The position numbers and the translations under genes were made by a program. A model generated the notes under the pieces. It was given only the letters and a program-made list of their open reading frames with translations. It had not been told where the DNA came from and ran no database searches. A stretch of DNA of 48,925 nucleotides from an uncultured Oscillospiraceae bacterium. Its GTDB lineage: Bacteria; Bacillota; Clostridia; Oscillospirales; Ruminococcaceae. Positions 1-7,108 of this stretch are shown piece after piece. Location: NCBI GenBank assembly GCA_934462925.1, contig CAKSIT010000018.1:1-48925 (forward strand). The letters are read 5' to 3'. Within the stretch, counting starts at the first letter, position 1, and each line of letters opens with the position of its first letter.

Positions 1-134
1 CTTACGAGGAGGTTTGAAGAAGCAGTCGGTGCGCTATACACATTTTCACTCAAACAAGGTTTTTAGAGGTGACCATATGTTATTACAAGGCGGCTCTTTA
101 GTCGCGCGGACTTCTTCGCCGCCGTAGCTGCCTG
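1..134. other. Window edge, no gene called
   Basis: This stretch precedes the 3' end of the leftmost TetR gene. I see no open reading frame with a credible ribosome binding site and no RNA gene. The upstream neighbour lies outside the window, so a gene fragment cannot be excluded. Confidence 0.3.
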
Positions 135-785
135 TTATCCGCCCGTAAAAAGGCGGTCTGTTCCCACAACGTCCGCAACGCCCATAAGGCGCGACCAGCC
201 CGCCGCCTGGAACATATACATCTGCTTTACATAGTCGCGGCTTTTTTCGCGCGGCAGGTCGTGTATTATAAGCTCGAAATACGAGGCGAACATTCCGCTT
301 ACGATAACGTGTTCAAGGTCGGGGTCAATGTAGGGAACGTCCGTGCCGAGCGAGCGCAGCACGCTGTAGAACTTGTGCGTGGCGTCCACCTCAACGCGCA
401 CCATCTCGTCCATGAACGCAGCGTAGCGCGTACCCTCAGAGCGCGTAAGCACCAGCCTGAACGCGGTTTTGTTCTCGTAAAGGAAGTCTATCTTGCTTAT
501 CATCCACGTGCTTGACGTAACGCCGAGATTATCCCGCTGCACCTCGGGCGGCTGCTGCGCGAAGCTCTCCTGCACGCTGTAATACTCCGCCATAAACCTG
601 TCGGCAGGCTCTGCAAGCGCATTGAACAGCGCCTCCTTGCTCTCAAAGTATCCGTAAAACGCGCCCGTCGTAACGCCTGCGCGCTTCACAATGTTCCTGA
701 GCGAAGCCCGCTGAAAGCCCTTTTCAAGGAACTCCTCAGCCGCCGAGCTCATTATTCTTTCATACGTACTCCTGTCGTCAGCCAT
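135..785 (-). CDS. TetR/AcrR family transcriptional regulator
   Basis: This 216-residue protein has the typical length and layout of a TetR repressor. The N-terminal helix-turn-helix lies at about residues 27-57 (ASLRNIVKRAGVTTGAFYGYF, then SKEALFNAL), followed by an all-helical ligand-binding and dimerisation domain with no recognisable ligand signature. The ATG at 785 is preceded by AGGAGGAGC, a strong ribosome binding site. The promoter carries two abutting 13-bp palindromes over the -10 box, so autorepression is likely. No target gene is visible: the rightward neighbour is a MITE-like element, and the left neighbour is outside the window. Family assignment is secure; the effector is unknown. 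Confidence 0.9.
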   Translation of the reverse strand: MADDRSTYERIMSSAAEEFLEKGFQRASLRNIVKRAGVTTGAFYGYFESKEALFNALAEPADRFMAEYYSVQESFAQQPPEVQRDNLGVTSSTWMISKIDFLYENKTAFRLVLTRSEGTRYAAFMDEMVRVEVDATHKFYSVLRSLGTDVPYIDPDLEHVIVSGMFASYFELIIHDLPREKSRDYVKQMYMFQAAGWSRLMGVADVVGTDRLFTGG

Positions 786-799
786 ATCGCTCCTCCTAT

Positions 800-852
800 A
801 TAACGCTGTTATATAACACTGTTATGATAGCACAAACTAACCGAATTGTCAA
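800..852 (-). promoter_or_regulatory. Promoter with tandem TetR operators
   Basis: On the minus strand, TTGACA (852-847) and TATCAT (829-824) are separated by 17 bp, which makes a good sigma-A promoter for the TetR gene. Two perfect 13-bp palindromes of form ATAACRGYGTTAT-like (ATAAC-N3-GTTAT) abut at 800-812 and 813-825, overlapping the -10 box and the start site. That position fits autorepression by the adjacent TetR protein. The boxes and palindromes are seen directly; the binding partner is inferred. Confidence 0.75.
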
Positions 853-907
853 GCCCCCTGCGAAAATTTTTGTGAAGCGAGGGAAAAGATAACAGGCATT
901 ATAAAAA

Positions 908-1284
908 TGCGTAATTCGTAATGCGTAATTAACCGCATAAAATATGCGCCGCGCTTATTGCAAGCACGGCGCGCTGACCGTCGAAAAAACCCCATACGGG
1001 GGTTTTCCGACGGGACATCCGCACTGCGCGCACGGTTGCGTAAGCGCAGCGTCGCGTACACACTTGTGCGGATAGAAGTGTTTTTTGCCTCGGGAAGCCC
1101 GAGGCAAAAAAGTTATTTCAAAGCCCGCATACGCGGGCAAAATGGACTTTTTCGACAGACTGTGCGCCGCGCTTATTGCAAGCACGGCGCGTTTTATAAT
1201 GTATATAGTACAAATCGCATTGAGCAGGGCGCGTAATTCACACAAACCAACAATTACGAATTACGCATTACGCATTACGAATTG
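908..1284. repeat. MITE-like element, copy A (with internal duplication)
   Basis: The ends are inverted repeats built from the units TGCGTAATTCGTAATGCG and its complement AATTACGAATTACGCATT. The interior shares with 2719-2881 the blocks AATTAACCGCATAAA, GCTTATTGCAAGCACGGCG and TTCACACAAACCAACAATTA. There is no transposase, so this is a non-autonomous, miniature-transposon-like repeat. Copy A is longer than copy B because of an internal 218-bp duplication event. Its right end supplies the last codons and stop of the acetyltransferase gene. Confidence 0.65.
945..1191. repeat. 29-bp direct repeat flanking a hairpin-rich insert
   Basis: A 29-bp sequence starting TGCGCCGCGCTTATTG occurs at 945-973 and again exactly at 1163-1191. 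The 189 bp between them are absent from the other MITE copy. They contain three clean inverted repeats: CCCCATACGGGG at about 990-1003, TTTTTTGCCTCGGG with its complement at about 1081-1111, and CCCGCATACGCGGG at about 1123-1137. This looks like an insertion with target duplication or a slipped duplication inside the MITE. Confidence 0.55.
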
Positions 1285-1908
1285 CTCCAGCGCTTCTATG
1301 TCGCCCGATTTTATCGCCGCAATGCTGCGCGCTATTTTGTCGCTCTCCCAATCCCACCAGCGCAGGCGGAGCAGCCGCTCTGCCGTGTCGTCGTCAAAGC
1401 GCCTGCGAATGGGCTTTGCAGGCACGCCGCCCATTATGGTGTACGGCGGGACGTCGTGCGTTACCACCGCGCGTGCGCCTATTATCGCGCCGTCGCCTAT
1501 TGTAACCCCCGAAAGAATCACCGCCTCGTAGCCTATCCACACGTCGCTGCCGACAATTATGTCGCCCTTGTTGTCCCACGCGTCGCGAATGTCCTTTGAA
1601 TCCAGCCCCCACTCCTCGTAGAATATCGGGAACGTGTAGTTTGAAAGCGAGCGCATAGCGTGGTTCGCGCTATTAAACAGAAAGCGCGCCCCGCACGCTA
1701 TGGAGCAGAATTTGCCTATTTTCAGCCTGTCGCCGTTTACGGGATAGTGGTACAGCACGTTGTTTTTCTCAAAGTCGCGCGGGTCGTTTACAAAATCGTT
1801 GTACATGGTGTATTCGCCCACCTCAATATTCGGCGACTTCACCACACTTTTAAGGTACACTATCTGCTTATCGCCCGTGCGCGGGTATATTTTATTGTCC
1901 CAAGTCAT
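1261..1908 (-). CDS. CatB/Vat-type xenobiotic acetyltransferase (left-handed beta-helix)
   Basis: This 215-residue hexapeptide-repeat O-acetyltransferase belongs to the family that includes VatD and CatB, which use acetyl-CoA to acetylate streptogramin A or chloramphenicol. Visible signatures are the catalytic-histidine segment [16 protein letters not shown] and the isoleucine-rich hexapeptide coil [18 protein letters not shown], with [20 protein letters not shown] and [12 protein letters not shown] closing it. I chose the ATG at 1908 because AAAGGAG lies 8 nt upstream; the longer frame has no such site. The last codons and the stop lie within the inverted-repeat end of the MITE at 908-1284, so the C-terminus was probably altered by that insertion. 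Substrate is unknown and resistance cannot be asserted. Confidence 0.85.
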   Translation of the reverse strand: MTWDNKIYPRTGDKQIVYLKSVVKSPNIEVGEYTMYNDFVNDPRDFEKNNVLYHYPVNGDRLKIGKFCSIACGARFLFNSANHAMRSLSNYTFPIFYEEWGLDSKDIRDAWDNKGDIIVGSDVWIGYEAVILSGVTIGDGAIIGARAVVTHDVPPYTIMGGVPAKPIRRRFDDDTAERLLRLRWWDWESDKIARSIAAIKSGDIEALEQFVMRNA

Positions 1909-2034
1909 AGGTTTCTCTCCTTTTCTGCTGAAAATGCGCAATGCCCGCTATAAGCGCAGCGCGTCCAAACTATTAAGGCTACACCGCATAATTATTGTCG
2001 TACGATTGCGAAGTCAGATTTTTCGTCAGATTGT

Positions 2035-2079
2035 ACAAATTGAGTGCAGACGGGCTGACGCCCGTCAAGCGAAATTTGT
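2035..2079. repeat. Nested inverted repeat in intergenic DNA
   Basis: GACGGGC (2049-2055) and GCCCGTC (2060-2066) form a 7-bp stem. The outer arms ACAAATT (2035-2041) and AATTTGT (2073-2079) extend it. No T-tract follows on either strand, so it is not a clear terminator. It may be a second small palindromic repeat family. The rest of 1909-2162 holds no credible gene. Confidence 0.45.
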
Positions 2080-2162
2080 GCAATATGGCGGAAAATATGC
2101 AAGCAAGCGTGCGGCAAAGGCGTTAGCCGTTAATTGTGCGGTGTTGCCTTAACTATTCACTA

Positions 2163-2582
2163 TCAACTATTAACTTTAATTACCCTCGCTATCTCCATAG
2201 CGGCTATTTTCATCACAGCCCCGCCGCTCATTATGTAAAACCACACGCGGCGCGCCTCCTGCGTTTGCGCTATCGGCGTGGCTATCGCGCTTACGATAAT
2301 AACTAGCGCGCCTATGCAGCCGATTATATTAGGCACGCTGACAAGCGGGAATACGCCCGCATTGCAGCTGCCGTCTATTGCGTTCTGTATGGTCTTGTCA
2401 AGTCCGTCGCGCGCCGCCGCAAAGCAGCAAACCACAAGCCCGTACGCCGGCAGAATCACGCTCATGCGCCCCCAGTACCTGATACTCCCGCGCCACGCCA
2501 CGCACGCCGCTATGTAGCCCAAAAGCGCCAGTATCATTATCGTTGTCGCGGTAGTTACCGCATTGCCAAAATACAGCTTCAT
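2163..2582 (-). CDS. Small integral membrane protein, unknown function
   Basis: The 139-residue product is dominated by four hydrophobic helices, at about residues 7-29 (TTATTIMILALLGYIAACVA), 39-57, 83-104 (VPNIIGCIGALVIIVSAIA) and 114-130. I do not recognise the family. The start at 2582 has AGAGGAAC upstream. A 5' leader hairpin (GGCGCTC with GAGCGCC) lies between promoter and start and could modulate translation. It is convergent with nothing and divergent from the GH32 gene. Function cannot be inferred. Confidence 0.6.
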   Translation of the reverse strand: MKLYFGNAVTTATTIMILALLGYIAACVAWRGSIRYWGRMSVILPAYGLVVCCFAAARDGLDKTIQNAIDGSCNAGVFPLVSVPNIIGCIGALVIIVSAIATPIAQTQEARRVWFYIMSGGAVMKIAAMEIARVIKVNS

Positions 2583-2654
2583 CTTATGTTCCTCTTTTCA
2601 TGCAAAGGGCGCTCCCCGCAAAATCACGAGCGCCGTTTTCCCGTTTGCGAATAG

Positions 2655-2684
2655 ATTATATCACCGCGCGAGGGCGCTTGTCAA
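2655..2684 (-). promoter_or_regulatory. Sigma-A promoter of the membrane protein gene
   Basis: On the minus strand, TTGACA (2684-2679) and TATAAT (2660-2655) are perfect consensus boxes 18 bp apart. They read toward the membrane-protein gene starting at 2582. Confidence 0.75.
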
Positions 2685-2718
2685 GAGGGACAGATGTCCA
2701 AATTTCGTGCGGAAATAA

Positions 2719-2881
2719 TGCGTAATTCGTAAAGCATAATTCGTAATTCGTAATGTGTAATTAACCGCATAAATTATGTGTCACGCTTATTGCAAGCACG
2801 GCGACTTTAATTGTATGTAGCACGAATCGCAATGAGTATGGCGCGTAGTTCACACAAACCAACAATTACGCATTACGAATT
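2719..2881. repeat. MITE-like element, copy B
   Basis: This 163-bp copy has the same inverted ends (GCGTAATTCGTAA units and their complement) and the same interior blocks as 908-1284, but lacks the 218-bp duplication. It sits just upstream of the GH32 promoter. It contains no coding capacity. Confidence 0.65.
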
Positions 2882-2934
2882 GAAAAAGCCGCGCGCTGTT
2901 TCTTGTCAATGTGGACTGCCGTCTGGATTCCGTG

Positions 2935-2963
2935 TTGACAAATGCGCGGAAAAGACCTATAAT
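2935..2963 (+). promoter_or_regulatory. Sigma-A promoter of the GH32 gene
   Basis: TTGACA (2935-2940) and TATAAT (2958-2963) are separated by 17 bp. The leader to the ATG at 2990 is short and contains GGAGGG. No catabolite-response element or operator is obvious. Confidence 0.85.
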
Positions 2964-2989
2964 AGTGTAAAAACAGCGGAGGGCTTTTT

Positions 2990-4267
2990 ATGGACATGCT
3001 TCACCTGAAAGCGCCGAGGGGCTGGATAAACGACCCCAACGGCTTTATATTCTACAAGGGAGAGTACCACCTGTTCTACCAGCACTTCCCCTACGCCGCG
3101 CGCTGGGGGCGAATGCACTGGGGACACGCCGTAAGCCGCGACCTTGTGAGCTGGCAGCACCTTGAGACAGCGCTCTTTCCCACAAAACCTGCGGACGCGG
3201 ACGGGTGCTTTTCGGGCAGCGCCGTTGAAAAGGACGGCGTTATGCACCTGTTCTACACGGGCGTAAAATACGACGCGCCCGACCCCGAAAACGTGAACGT
3301 CTGCCTCGACGGGCTGTTCACCGCCGCGCAGCTGCACATCTCCTCGCCCGACGGGTACAGCTTTGACAACTTCGGCGGCAAAAGCGTGGTGATTCCGCCG
3401 ATAACCGACCCGAAGCGCGGCGATATGCGCAACACCCGCGACCCCAAAGTATGGCGCGGCGCGGACGGCTGGTACATGGTACTCGGCAGCACGGTGAATA
3501 ACAATGGGCTGCCCGAGCCTCGGGGGCGGCTGCTGTTTTACAAAAGCGCCGACCTTTGCTCGTGGGAATACGCGGGCTTCGCCGAAGCCGACATCGGGGG
3601 CTGGATGTGGGAATGCCCCGACTACTTCCGCACGGACGGCGGCGGAGTGCTGCTGCTCTCCCCGCTGGATATGCCGTGCGGCAGTCAGTCGCTGTGTACG
3701 CTTGCGGAGTTTGACGAGCGCGAATGCCGCATGGAGATTTCGCCGCGCTACCAGTTCCTCGACCTCGGGCTTGACCTGTACGCGCCGCAAAGCGCGCTCG
3801 ACAGCGACGGCAGGCGCGTTGTTGCGGCATGGCTGCGAATGCCCGAGCCTATGCGCAGCGGGGCTGTCGGTATGTTCTGCATTCCCCGCGTATGCGAGGC
3901 GGAGCGCGGGCATATCTTCTTCAGGCCGCACCCGAATATACGCGCGCGGTTCTGCGTGAAAACGGACAAGCCGCAGGGCGCGTACATGGTGCGCGCGGCG
4001 CTGCGCGACGGCGAAACGCTCGACATAGGCGGGTACGTCCTCAGCATGAACGGCGGCAGGCTCACCGCCGACAGAACGCGCGTTATGAAATGCGGGCAGC
4101 GCCCCACGGCGGCTACTCCCCCGCTTAACGGCGCGGACATTGAAGCCTACGTTGACGAGAACATTATCGAGGTGTTCGTAAACGGCGGGGAGTACGTTAT
4201 AACTCACGCGGTTTACGGCATTACGGGCGTTGTCCGCGGCAGAGCAGAGGTGTTTGTTATGGGGTGA
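2990..4267 (+). CDS. Glycoside hydrolase family 32 (intracellular beta-fructosidase, ScrB/SacA type)
   Basis: This 425-residue enzyme hydrolyses beta-fructofuranosyl bonds in sucrose, sucrose-6-phosphate or fructans. The three GH32 signatures are present: WINDPNG at residues 12-18 with the nucleophile Asp15, RDP at about 150-152 (transition-state stabiliser), and WECPD with the acid/base Glu208. The five-bladed propeller is complete and a C-terminal beta-sandwich follows, a little shorter than in typical ScrB. There is no signal peptide, so it acts in the cytoplasm. It has its own strong promoter and GGAGGG site. No sucrose transporter or PTS gene is adjacent, which leaves the exact substrate open. 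Confidence 0.92.
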   Translation: MDMLHLKAPRGWINDPNGFIFYKGEYHLFYQHFPYAARWGRMHWGHAVSRDLVSWQHLETALFPTKPADADGCFSGSAVEKDGVMHLFYTGVKYDAPDPENVNVCLDGLFTAAQLHISSPDGYSFDNFGGKSVVIPPITDPKRGDMRNTRDPKVWRGADGWYMVLGSTVNNNGLPEPRGRLLFYKSADLCSWEYAGFAEADIGGWMWECPDYFRTDGGGVLLLSPLDMPCGSQSLCTLAEFDERECRMEISPRYQFLDLGLDLYAPQSALDSDGRRVVAAWLRMPEPMRSGAVGMFCIPRVCEAERGHIFFRPHPNIRARFCVKTDKPQGAYMVRAALRDGETLDIGGYVLSMNGGRLTADRTRVMKCGQRPTAATPPLNGADIEAYVDENIIEVFVNGGEYVITHAVYGITGVVRGRAEVFVMG

Positions 4268-4305
4268 TTTTCCGCGATTTACAAGCACTTCACGTATAAA
4301 ATAAT

Positions 4306-4326
4306 CCCGCCGATTTTGTCGGCGGG
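4306..4326. terminator. Hairpin terminator between GH32 gene and next region
   Basis: CCCGCCGA (4306-4313) pairs with TCGGCGGG (4319-4326) around a 5-nt loop. On the minus strand it is followed by ATTATTTTAT, on the plus strand only by AAAACTTG. It therefore fits leftward transcription best, but also lies 39 bp after the GH32 stop. Confidence 0.6.
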
Positions 4327-4329
4327 AAA

Positions 4330-4629
4330 ACTTGTCGGCGGTTCTTATAAGCACGCATTGAATGGACATTATGTTCACGCCCGTTGCAAGGCACTTCATT
4401 ATCATCTCAATGGGGACTGCCGCCGCAAGCCCCTCGGACGGGATACCGAGCAGCCTGTTGCGTATGTTAAGCAGTATTTCCTCTGTAGTAAGGCATATGC
4501 GCTTGGCGTACTTGGGCGGACATTTGCATTTGCCCGTAAGCTCCGATTCCGGTTTCTCGGATATTCTGTCAATTTCCGCCCCCGTTAAGGGCAGTTTTCC
4601 TGTTCAATGTCGATTCTACTTGTATTCAT
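4330..4629 (-). pseudogene. Possible broken ORF of unknown family
   Basis: On the minus strand an ATG at 4629 begins a peptide (MNTSRIDIEQENCP) that stops after 14 codons. An adjacent frame then runs on with natural-looking sequence (LTGAEIDRISEKPESELTG, later LTTEEILLNIRNRLLGIPSEG) toward the leftward hairpin at 4306-4326. The pattern suggests a small gene with a frameshift and a lost stop. I do not recognise the family, and the protein-like look may be chance. Nothing else is visible in 4268-4674. Confidence 0.25.
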
Positions 4630-4674
4630 TTTAATTACCAAACCAAAAACAAGTCTGTCAAACGCCTTTGCGCG

Positions 4675-5286
4675 TTATTGTGCGGAAACCGCGTTCTGAC
4701 AGATGGTGCGCGCGTTCTTTATGCAGAACGCCACAGCGCTTGCGGCAAGCCGCGCGGAATGCTCGAGCATGGTGCGCTCGGGGTTATACGTGTAGTCAAG
4801 GTACGCGTTGAAGAAGCCGCCCGCAAGGAACGCGGACAGCACCGCGGAATCTGCGCTCGCGCCGTTGGAGAACTGCTCAAGCACGGCGTCGGCAGCCTTT
4901 TTGATAACAGTTTTGAGCCGTGAAACAAGAATGCCGCGCATATCCACGCGCACAAGGTGGAAGTAGAACTCAAAATCCACCGTGATAAGCCTGTCAAGTC
5001 CCAAAAACAGCTCGTAAGTGCTTTTTTCATAGTCGGACGTGTCAAATTTATCCGCAAGCTCCTTGAGCGCCGCGACAAGGTCGGACTCGATTTCGCTCAA
5101 AATATCGGTGATATTGCGGTAATGCGTGTAAAACGTGCGGCGGTTGACGTTGGCTTCGGCTGTAAGCTCGCTTATGGTTATTGCGGAAATATCCTTGCTT
5201 TCCATTATTTTGAACAGCGCAGCCTTGATAGCCTTTTTTGTGCGCACAACGCGCTTGTCGTTGTCGTGGCGTGTGGAAGTATTCAT
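4675..5286 (-). CDS. TetR/AcrR family transcriptional regulator
   Basis: The 203-residue protein has an N-terminal TetR helix-turn-helix at about residues 30-60 (ISAITISELTAEANVNRRTF, then YTHYRN) and a C-terminal TetR_C-like helical domain (FFNAYLDYTYNPERTMLEHS). The start at 5286 is chosen because AAGGGGCAAGG precedes it and the region upstream is low-complexity leader. It has its own consensus promoter. It is oriented away from the tRNA, with no obvious target beside it. Possible targets are itself or distant genes. Confidence 0.85.
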   Translation of the reverse strand: MNTSTRHDNDKRVVRTKKAIKAALFKIMESKDISAITISELTAEANVNRRTFYTHYRNITDILSEIESDLVAALKELADKFDTSDYEKSTYELFLGLDRLITVDFEFYFHLVRVDMRGILVSRLKTVIKKAADAVLEQFSNGASADSAVLSAFLAGGFFNAYLDYTYNPERTMLEHSARLAASAVAFCIKNARTICQNAVSAQ

Positions 5287-5347
5287 CTGCCTTGCCCCTT
5301 TTATATCACATTTCGAGCCAAAATGTATTTTAATGCTCGTATGAGTT

Positions 5348-5376
5348 ATTATACAATTTTTTTCGCATTTTGTCAA
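5348..5376 (-). promoter_or_regulatory. Sigma-A promoter of the second TetR gene
   Basis: On the minus strand, TTGACA (5376-5371) and TATAAT (5353-5348) are separated by 17 bp. The leader of about 55 nt contains the inverted pair CGAGC / GCTCG around AAAATACATTTT (about 5311-5337), a plausible operator. Confidence 0.75.
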
Positions 5377-5553
5377 GGATTTTCGCGCTTTTTTCAACGT
5401 TTGAGAAAAAATTCTGCAAGGCGGGGCTTTCAGCGCGCGGTTCGCCGCAGCGAACGCCATACGCGCATATGGCGGTTTAATGCGAAGCGTTACGGCGTTT
5501 TCGCGGTTTATTCGCCCGCGGGGAAAAATTTTATAAAAATTTCGGAAAAGCTA

Positions 5554-5582
5554 TTGACAAATCGGATTCGGTGTGCTATAAT
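5554..5582 (+). promoter_or_regulatory. Promoter of tRNA-Pro
   Basis: TTGACA (5554-5559) and TATAAT (5577-5582), with a 17-bp spacer, lie 17 bp before the mature tRNA. This is a perfect consensus promoter, as expected for a stable RNA. Confidence 0.9.
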
Positions 5583-5598
5583 AATATGCGTCAGATAG

Positions 5599-5675
5599 CT
5601 GGGTGTGGCGCAGATTGGTAGCGCGCTACCTTGGGGTGGTAGAGGCCGCAGGTTCAAATCCTGTCACTCAGACCA
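5599..5675 (+). tRNA. tRNA-Pro (GGG)
   Basis: The 77-nt gene folds into a full cloverleaf. The acceptor stem is CTGGGTG with CACTCAG, followed by discriminator A and an encoded CCA. The anticodon stem is CTACC/GGTAG (5626-5630, 5638-5642) and the loop TTGGGGT gives anticodon GGG at 5633-5635. The T arm carries GGTTCAAATC. The 3' 45 nt are the attachment core of the ICE; insertion restored the tRNA sequence exactly, so the gene stays functional. Its native terminator now lies beyond attR at 43545. Confidence 0.97.
5631..5675 (+). repeat. attL core (45-bp direct repeat)
   Basis: This is the tRNA segment from the anticodon loop to CCA, starting TTGGGGTGGTAGAGG. It matches 43496-43540 at every base; flanking bases differ on both sides (C versus A before, G versus A after). 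Confidence 0.95.
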
Positions 5676-5679
5676 GTTG

Positions 5680-5732
5680 TATAGCAGACAGATTGCACTA
5701 TCTAGTATAGAATGTGCAATCTCTTTGCTATA
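5680..5732. repeat. Nested inverted repeat next to attL
   Basis: TATAGCA (5680-5686) and AGATTGCAC (5690-5698) pair with GTGCAATCT (5714-5722) and TGCTATA (5726-5732), giving two coaxial stems separated by 3-nt internal loops. It starts 4 bp after the tRNA. It could be integrase/excisionase arm sites or an RNA hairpin that ends tRNA transcription. No T-tract follows. Confidence 0.6.
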
Positions 5733-6101
5733 TCTAGCGTAAGTTTATATAAAACACGGAGCAGTTGCTGCGGTAACAGTACCGCCCCGTGATTTATACG
5801 ATTGTTGCACTCCTGTGTTACGCTTTTAACTTTGACGCGGTTGTTACGCGGACGAGGTCAACGCGAAAGCGCCCTTGTTTTCTTGCCGCAGCCTGCGGCT
5901 GGTGTGACTGCTCTGTTTACCTGCTTCACAGCGGGATACTCGCTCGAACGTGCTTCGTGAATGGAAACGGTGTCGTTCTTCGTGGCGTAGTCCTAACAGC
6001 AGAAAAGTTGTTCTCGCACGGAGTAATTCAATTGTAGGCAATACACCCGCTCAAACTGTAGAGAAAGAGCCGTCCAGACGGTTGCACATTCTGAACAGCT
6101 C
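5733..6101. other. ICE left-end region without a convincing gene
   Basis: A hairpin at 5755-5791 is visible: CACGG...CCGTG enclosing GCGGTA-ACAG-TACCGC. Short open frames exist on both strands (plus 5789-6037, minus 5844-6041), but neither has a ribosome binding site or recognisable protein features. The DNA is GC-rich with many short inverted repeats, so a structured RNA or recombination sites are possible. I cannot assign it. Confidence 0.4.
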
Positions 6102-6131
6102 TTGACAAAATGTATCTTAATATGCTAGAAT
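6102..6131 (+). promoter_or_regulatory. Promoter of the left-end small RNA
   Basis: TTGACA (6102-6107) and TAGAAT (6126-6131) are separated by 18 bp. It is one of the few rightward promoters in the ICE and leads straight into a structured, terminator-ended segment with no ORF. Confidence 0.7.
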
Positions 6132-6137
6132 AGAAAC

Positions 6138-6258
6138 GTCCGAAAAAGGGCGCAAAATTCAGCATATAAAAGGCACTCGTAAAAGTCGTTCAGATACTGC
6201 AATATCTGTTCGATAGCTTGTGTGTGTGTACACGCACACACAAGTCGGGTGTTTTTTT
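6138..6258 (+). ncRNA. Candidate structured small RNA, about 120 nt
   Basis: Downstream of the promoter there is no reading frame but strong secondary structure. The outer stem pairs AAAAGGCACTCG (6168-6179) with CGGGTGTTTTTT (6246-6257), with three G-T pairs. Inside are two hairpins: CAGATA-CTGCAA-TATCTG (6191-6208) and a 12-13-bp GT/AC hairpin (6217-6244). The transcript ends in seven T (6252-6258), so the 3' strand of the outer stem doubles as the terminator. This makes a compact three-way-junction-like RNA, on the strand opposite to all ICE protein genes. I do not recognise a known family. A possible role is control of excision, maintenance or copy number; that is speculation. Confidence 0.6.
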
Positions 6259-6380
6259 ATTGCACTTAATATTATACACCATGCGTGTCAGAATGTCAAG
6301 ATTACTTATGTAAATTAGTGTATGGCATTTTGAATGAAATTTGCGCATGGCTTTTGGTGTTTGTTGCCAAAAAAGCGCGT

Positions 6381-6399
6381 TTCATGGCTGAAAAGAAAA
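6381..6399 (-). repeat. 19-bp cassette-boundary repeat, copy 1
   Basis: TTCATGGCTGAAAAGAAAA on the plus strand lies one base after the stop codon of the phosphoesterase gene in its reading direction. It is identical to 7060-7078 and differs at one base from 8055-8073. Confidence 0.7.
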
Positions 6400-6400
6400 G

Positions 6401-7036
6401 TCAAAAGACCTGCCTCACGAGCCTGCTGCGCCCTGTCGTTGAATTGAACTCTATCAGAGAACCGCCATAAATGCACTGTATTTCGCACCCCCTGTATCTT
6501 TTCTCCACAGTTTCGTGATAGTGTCCACAAAGATTTAATTTCACCTTGCGATGAGCAATGTATCGTGATATTCCTTTCAATCCGCAGTGCGCTTTGTCGC
6601 GCCTGCCCATAATATAGTATGCGGTGTCATGGGATATTAAGATGTCTGCGGGAGGTAACGACCTTGCAGCAGCGATACTTTCACGCTGCGTAAGCATAGC
6701 ATAGCTGCCGTCCTTGTACCGGTGAGAACCGCCGAAGCCTGCAATTGTTATGCCGTTGAGTTTTATTGTTTTCCCGTGCAGGTTAATTATTCCGCAGCGT
6801 TCAAGCTGGTTGAGTTCATCGTGATTCCCAAGGACGCCAAAAATAGGCTTGCGGGAAACGCAGCGTATAAGTTCAAGTGCCTGATTCGGTATATCGCCCA
6901 ACAATATACAACAATGGTATTCGTAATTACAAATCCTCTCCAGTTCCTGCTCACTCCATGAGTGGAGGTCGGCAATAACCATCATTCGCATGATTTCTTC
7001 TGCTGAATTTTTCGCAACATCATTGTGTTTGTGCAT
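6401..7036 (-). CDS. Calcineurin-like metallophosphoesterase
   Basis: The 211-residue protein has all metal-binding blocks of the metallophosphoesterase superfamily in order: D23-x-H25 (VIADLHSW), G47-D48 (LLGDIPN), G70-N71-H72-D73 (LGNHDE), SHD near residue 134 and CGHYHE near 170-175. It is therefore likely an active two-metal phosphatase or nuclease of the cytoplasm; substrate is unknown. The start at 7036 follows GAGGAG with 6-nt spacing. It is the leftmost ICE protein gene, separated from toxN by a terminator and bracketed by two identical 19-bp repeats, which suggests acquisition as a cassette. Similar small phosphoesterases may act on RNA, DNA or cyclic nucleotides. Confidence 0.88.
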   Translation of the reverse strand: MHKHNDVAKNSAEEIMRMMVIADLHSWSEQELERICNYEYHCCILLGDIPNQALELIRCVSRKPIFGVLGNHDELNQLERCGIINLHGKTIKLNGITIAGFGGSHRYKDGSYAMLTQRESIAAARSLPPADILISHDTAYYIMGRRDKAHCGLKGISRYIAHRKVKLNLCGHYHETVEKRYRGCEIQCIYGGSLIEFNSTTGRSRLVRQVF

Positions 7037-7059
7037 ACTTTTCTCCTCTGTGAAATAAT

Positions 7060-7078
7060 TTCATGGCTGAAAAGAAAA
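7060..7078 (-). repeat. 19-bp cassette-boundary repeat, copy 2
   Basis: This copy is identical to 6381-6399. It lies between the terminator after toxN and the phosphoesterase ribosome binding site; part of it forms the T-tract of that terminator on the minus strand. Confidence 0.7.
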
Positions 7079-7106
7079 AGCCCCCTCTCGACGGTAACGG
7101 GAGGGG
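7070..7106 (-). terminator. Rho-independent terminator after toxN
   Basis: On the minus strand CCCCTCCCG pairs with CGAGAGGGG (one mismatch) around a 7-nt loop, followed by CTTTTTCTTTT. It separates toxN from the phosphoesterase gene. Confidence 0.8.
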
Positions 7107-7108
7107 TT

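Noticed and set aside
1261..1908. Definite streptogramin or chloramphenicol resistance gene
   Set aside because: The fold and histidine motif fit the Vat/CatB family, but many members are not resistance enzymes and the C-terminus is altered, so no drug is named.
2957..4405. 482-codon open frame antisense to the GH32 gene
   Set aside because: It is the complement of a clear enzyme gene, is rich in Arg/Ala/Val shadow composition, and has no ribosome binding site or family features.
5789..6037. Small plus-strand ORF of 82 codons near attL (and a 65-codon minus-strand frame)
   Set aside because: Neither has a Shine-Dalgarno site; composition is cysteine/valine- or arginine-rich without a fold pattern; kept as unassigned DNA.
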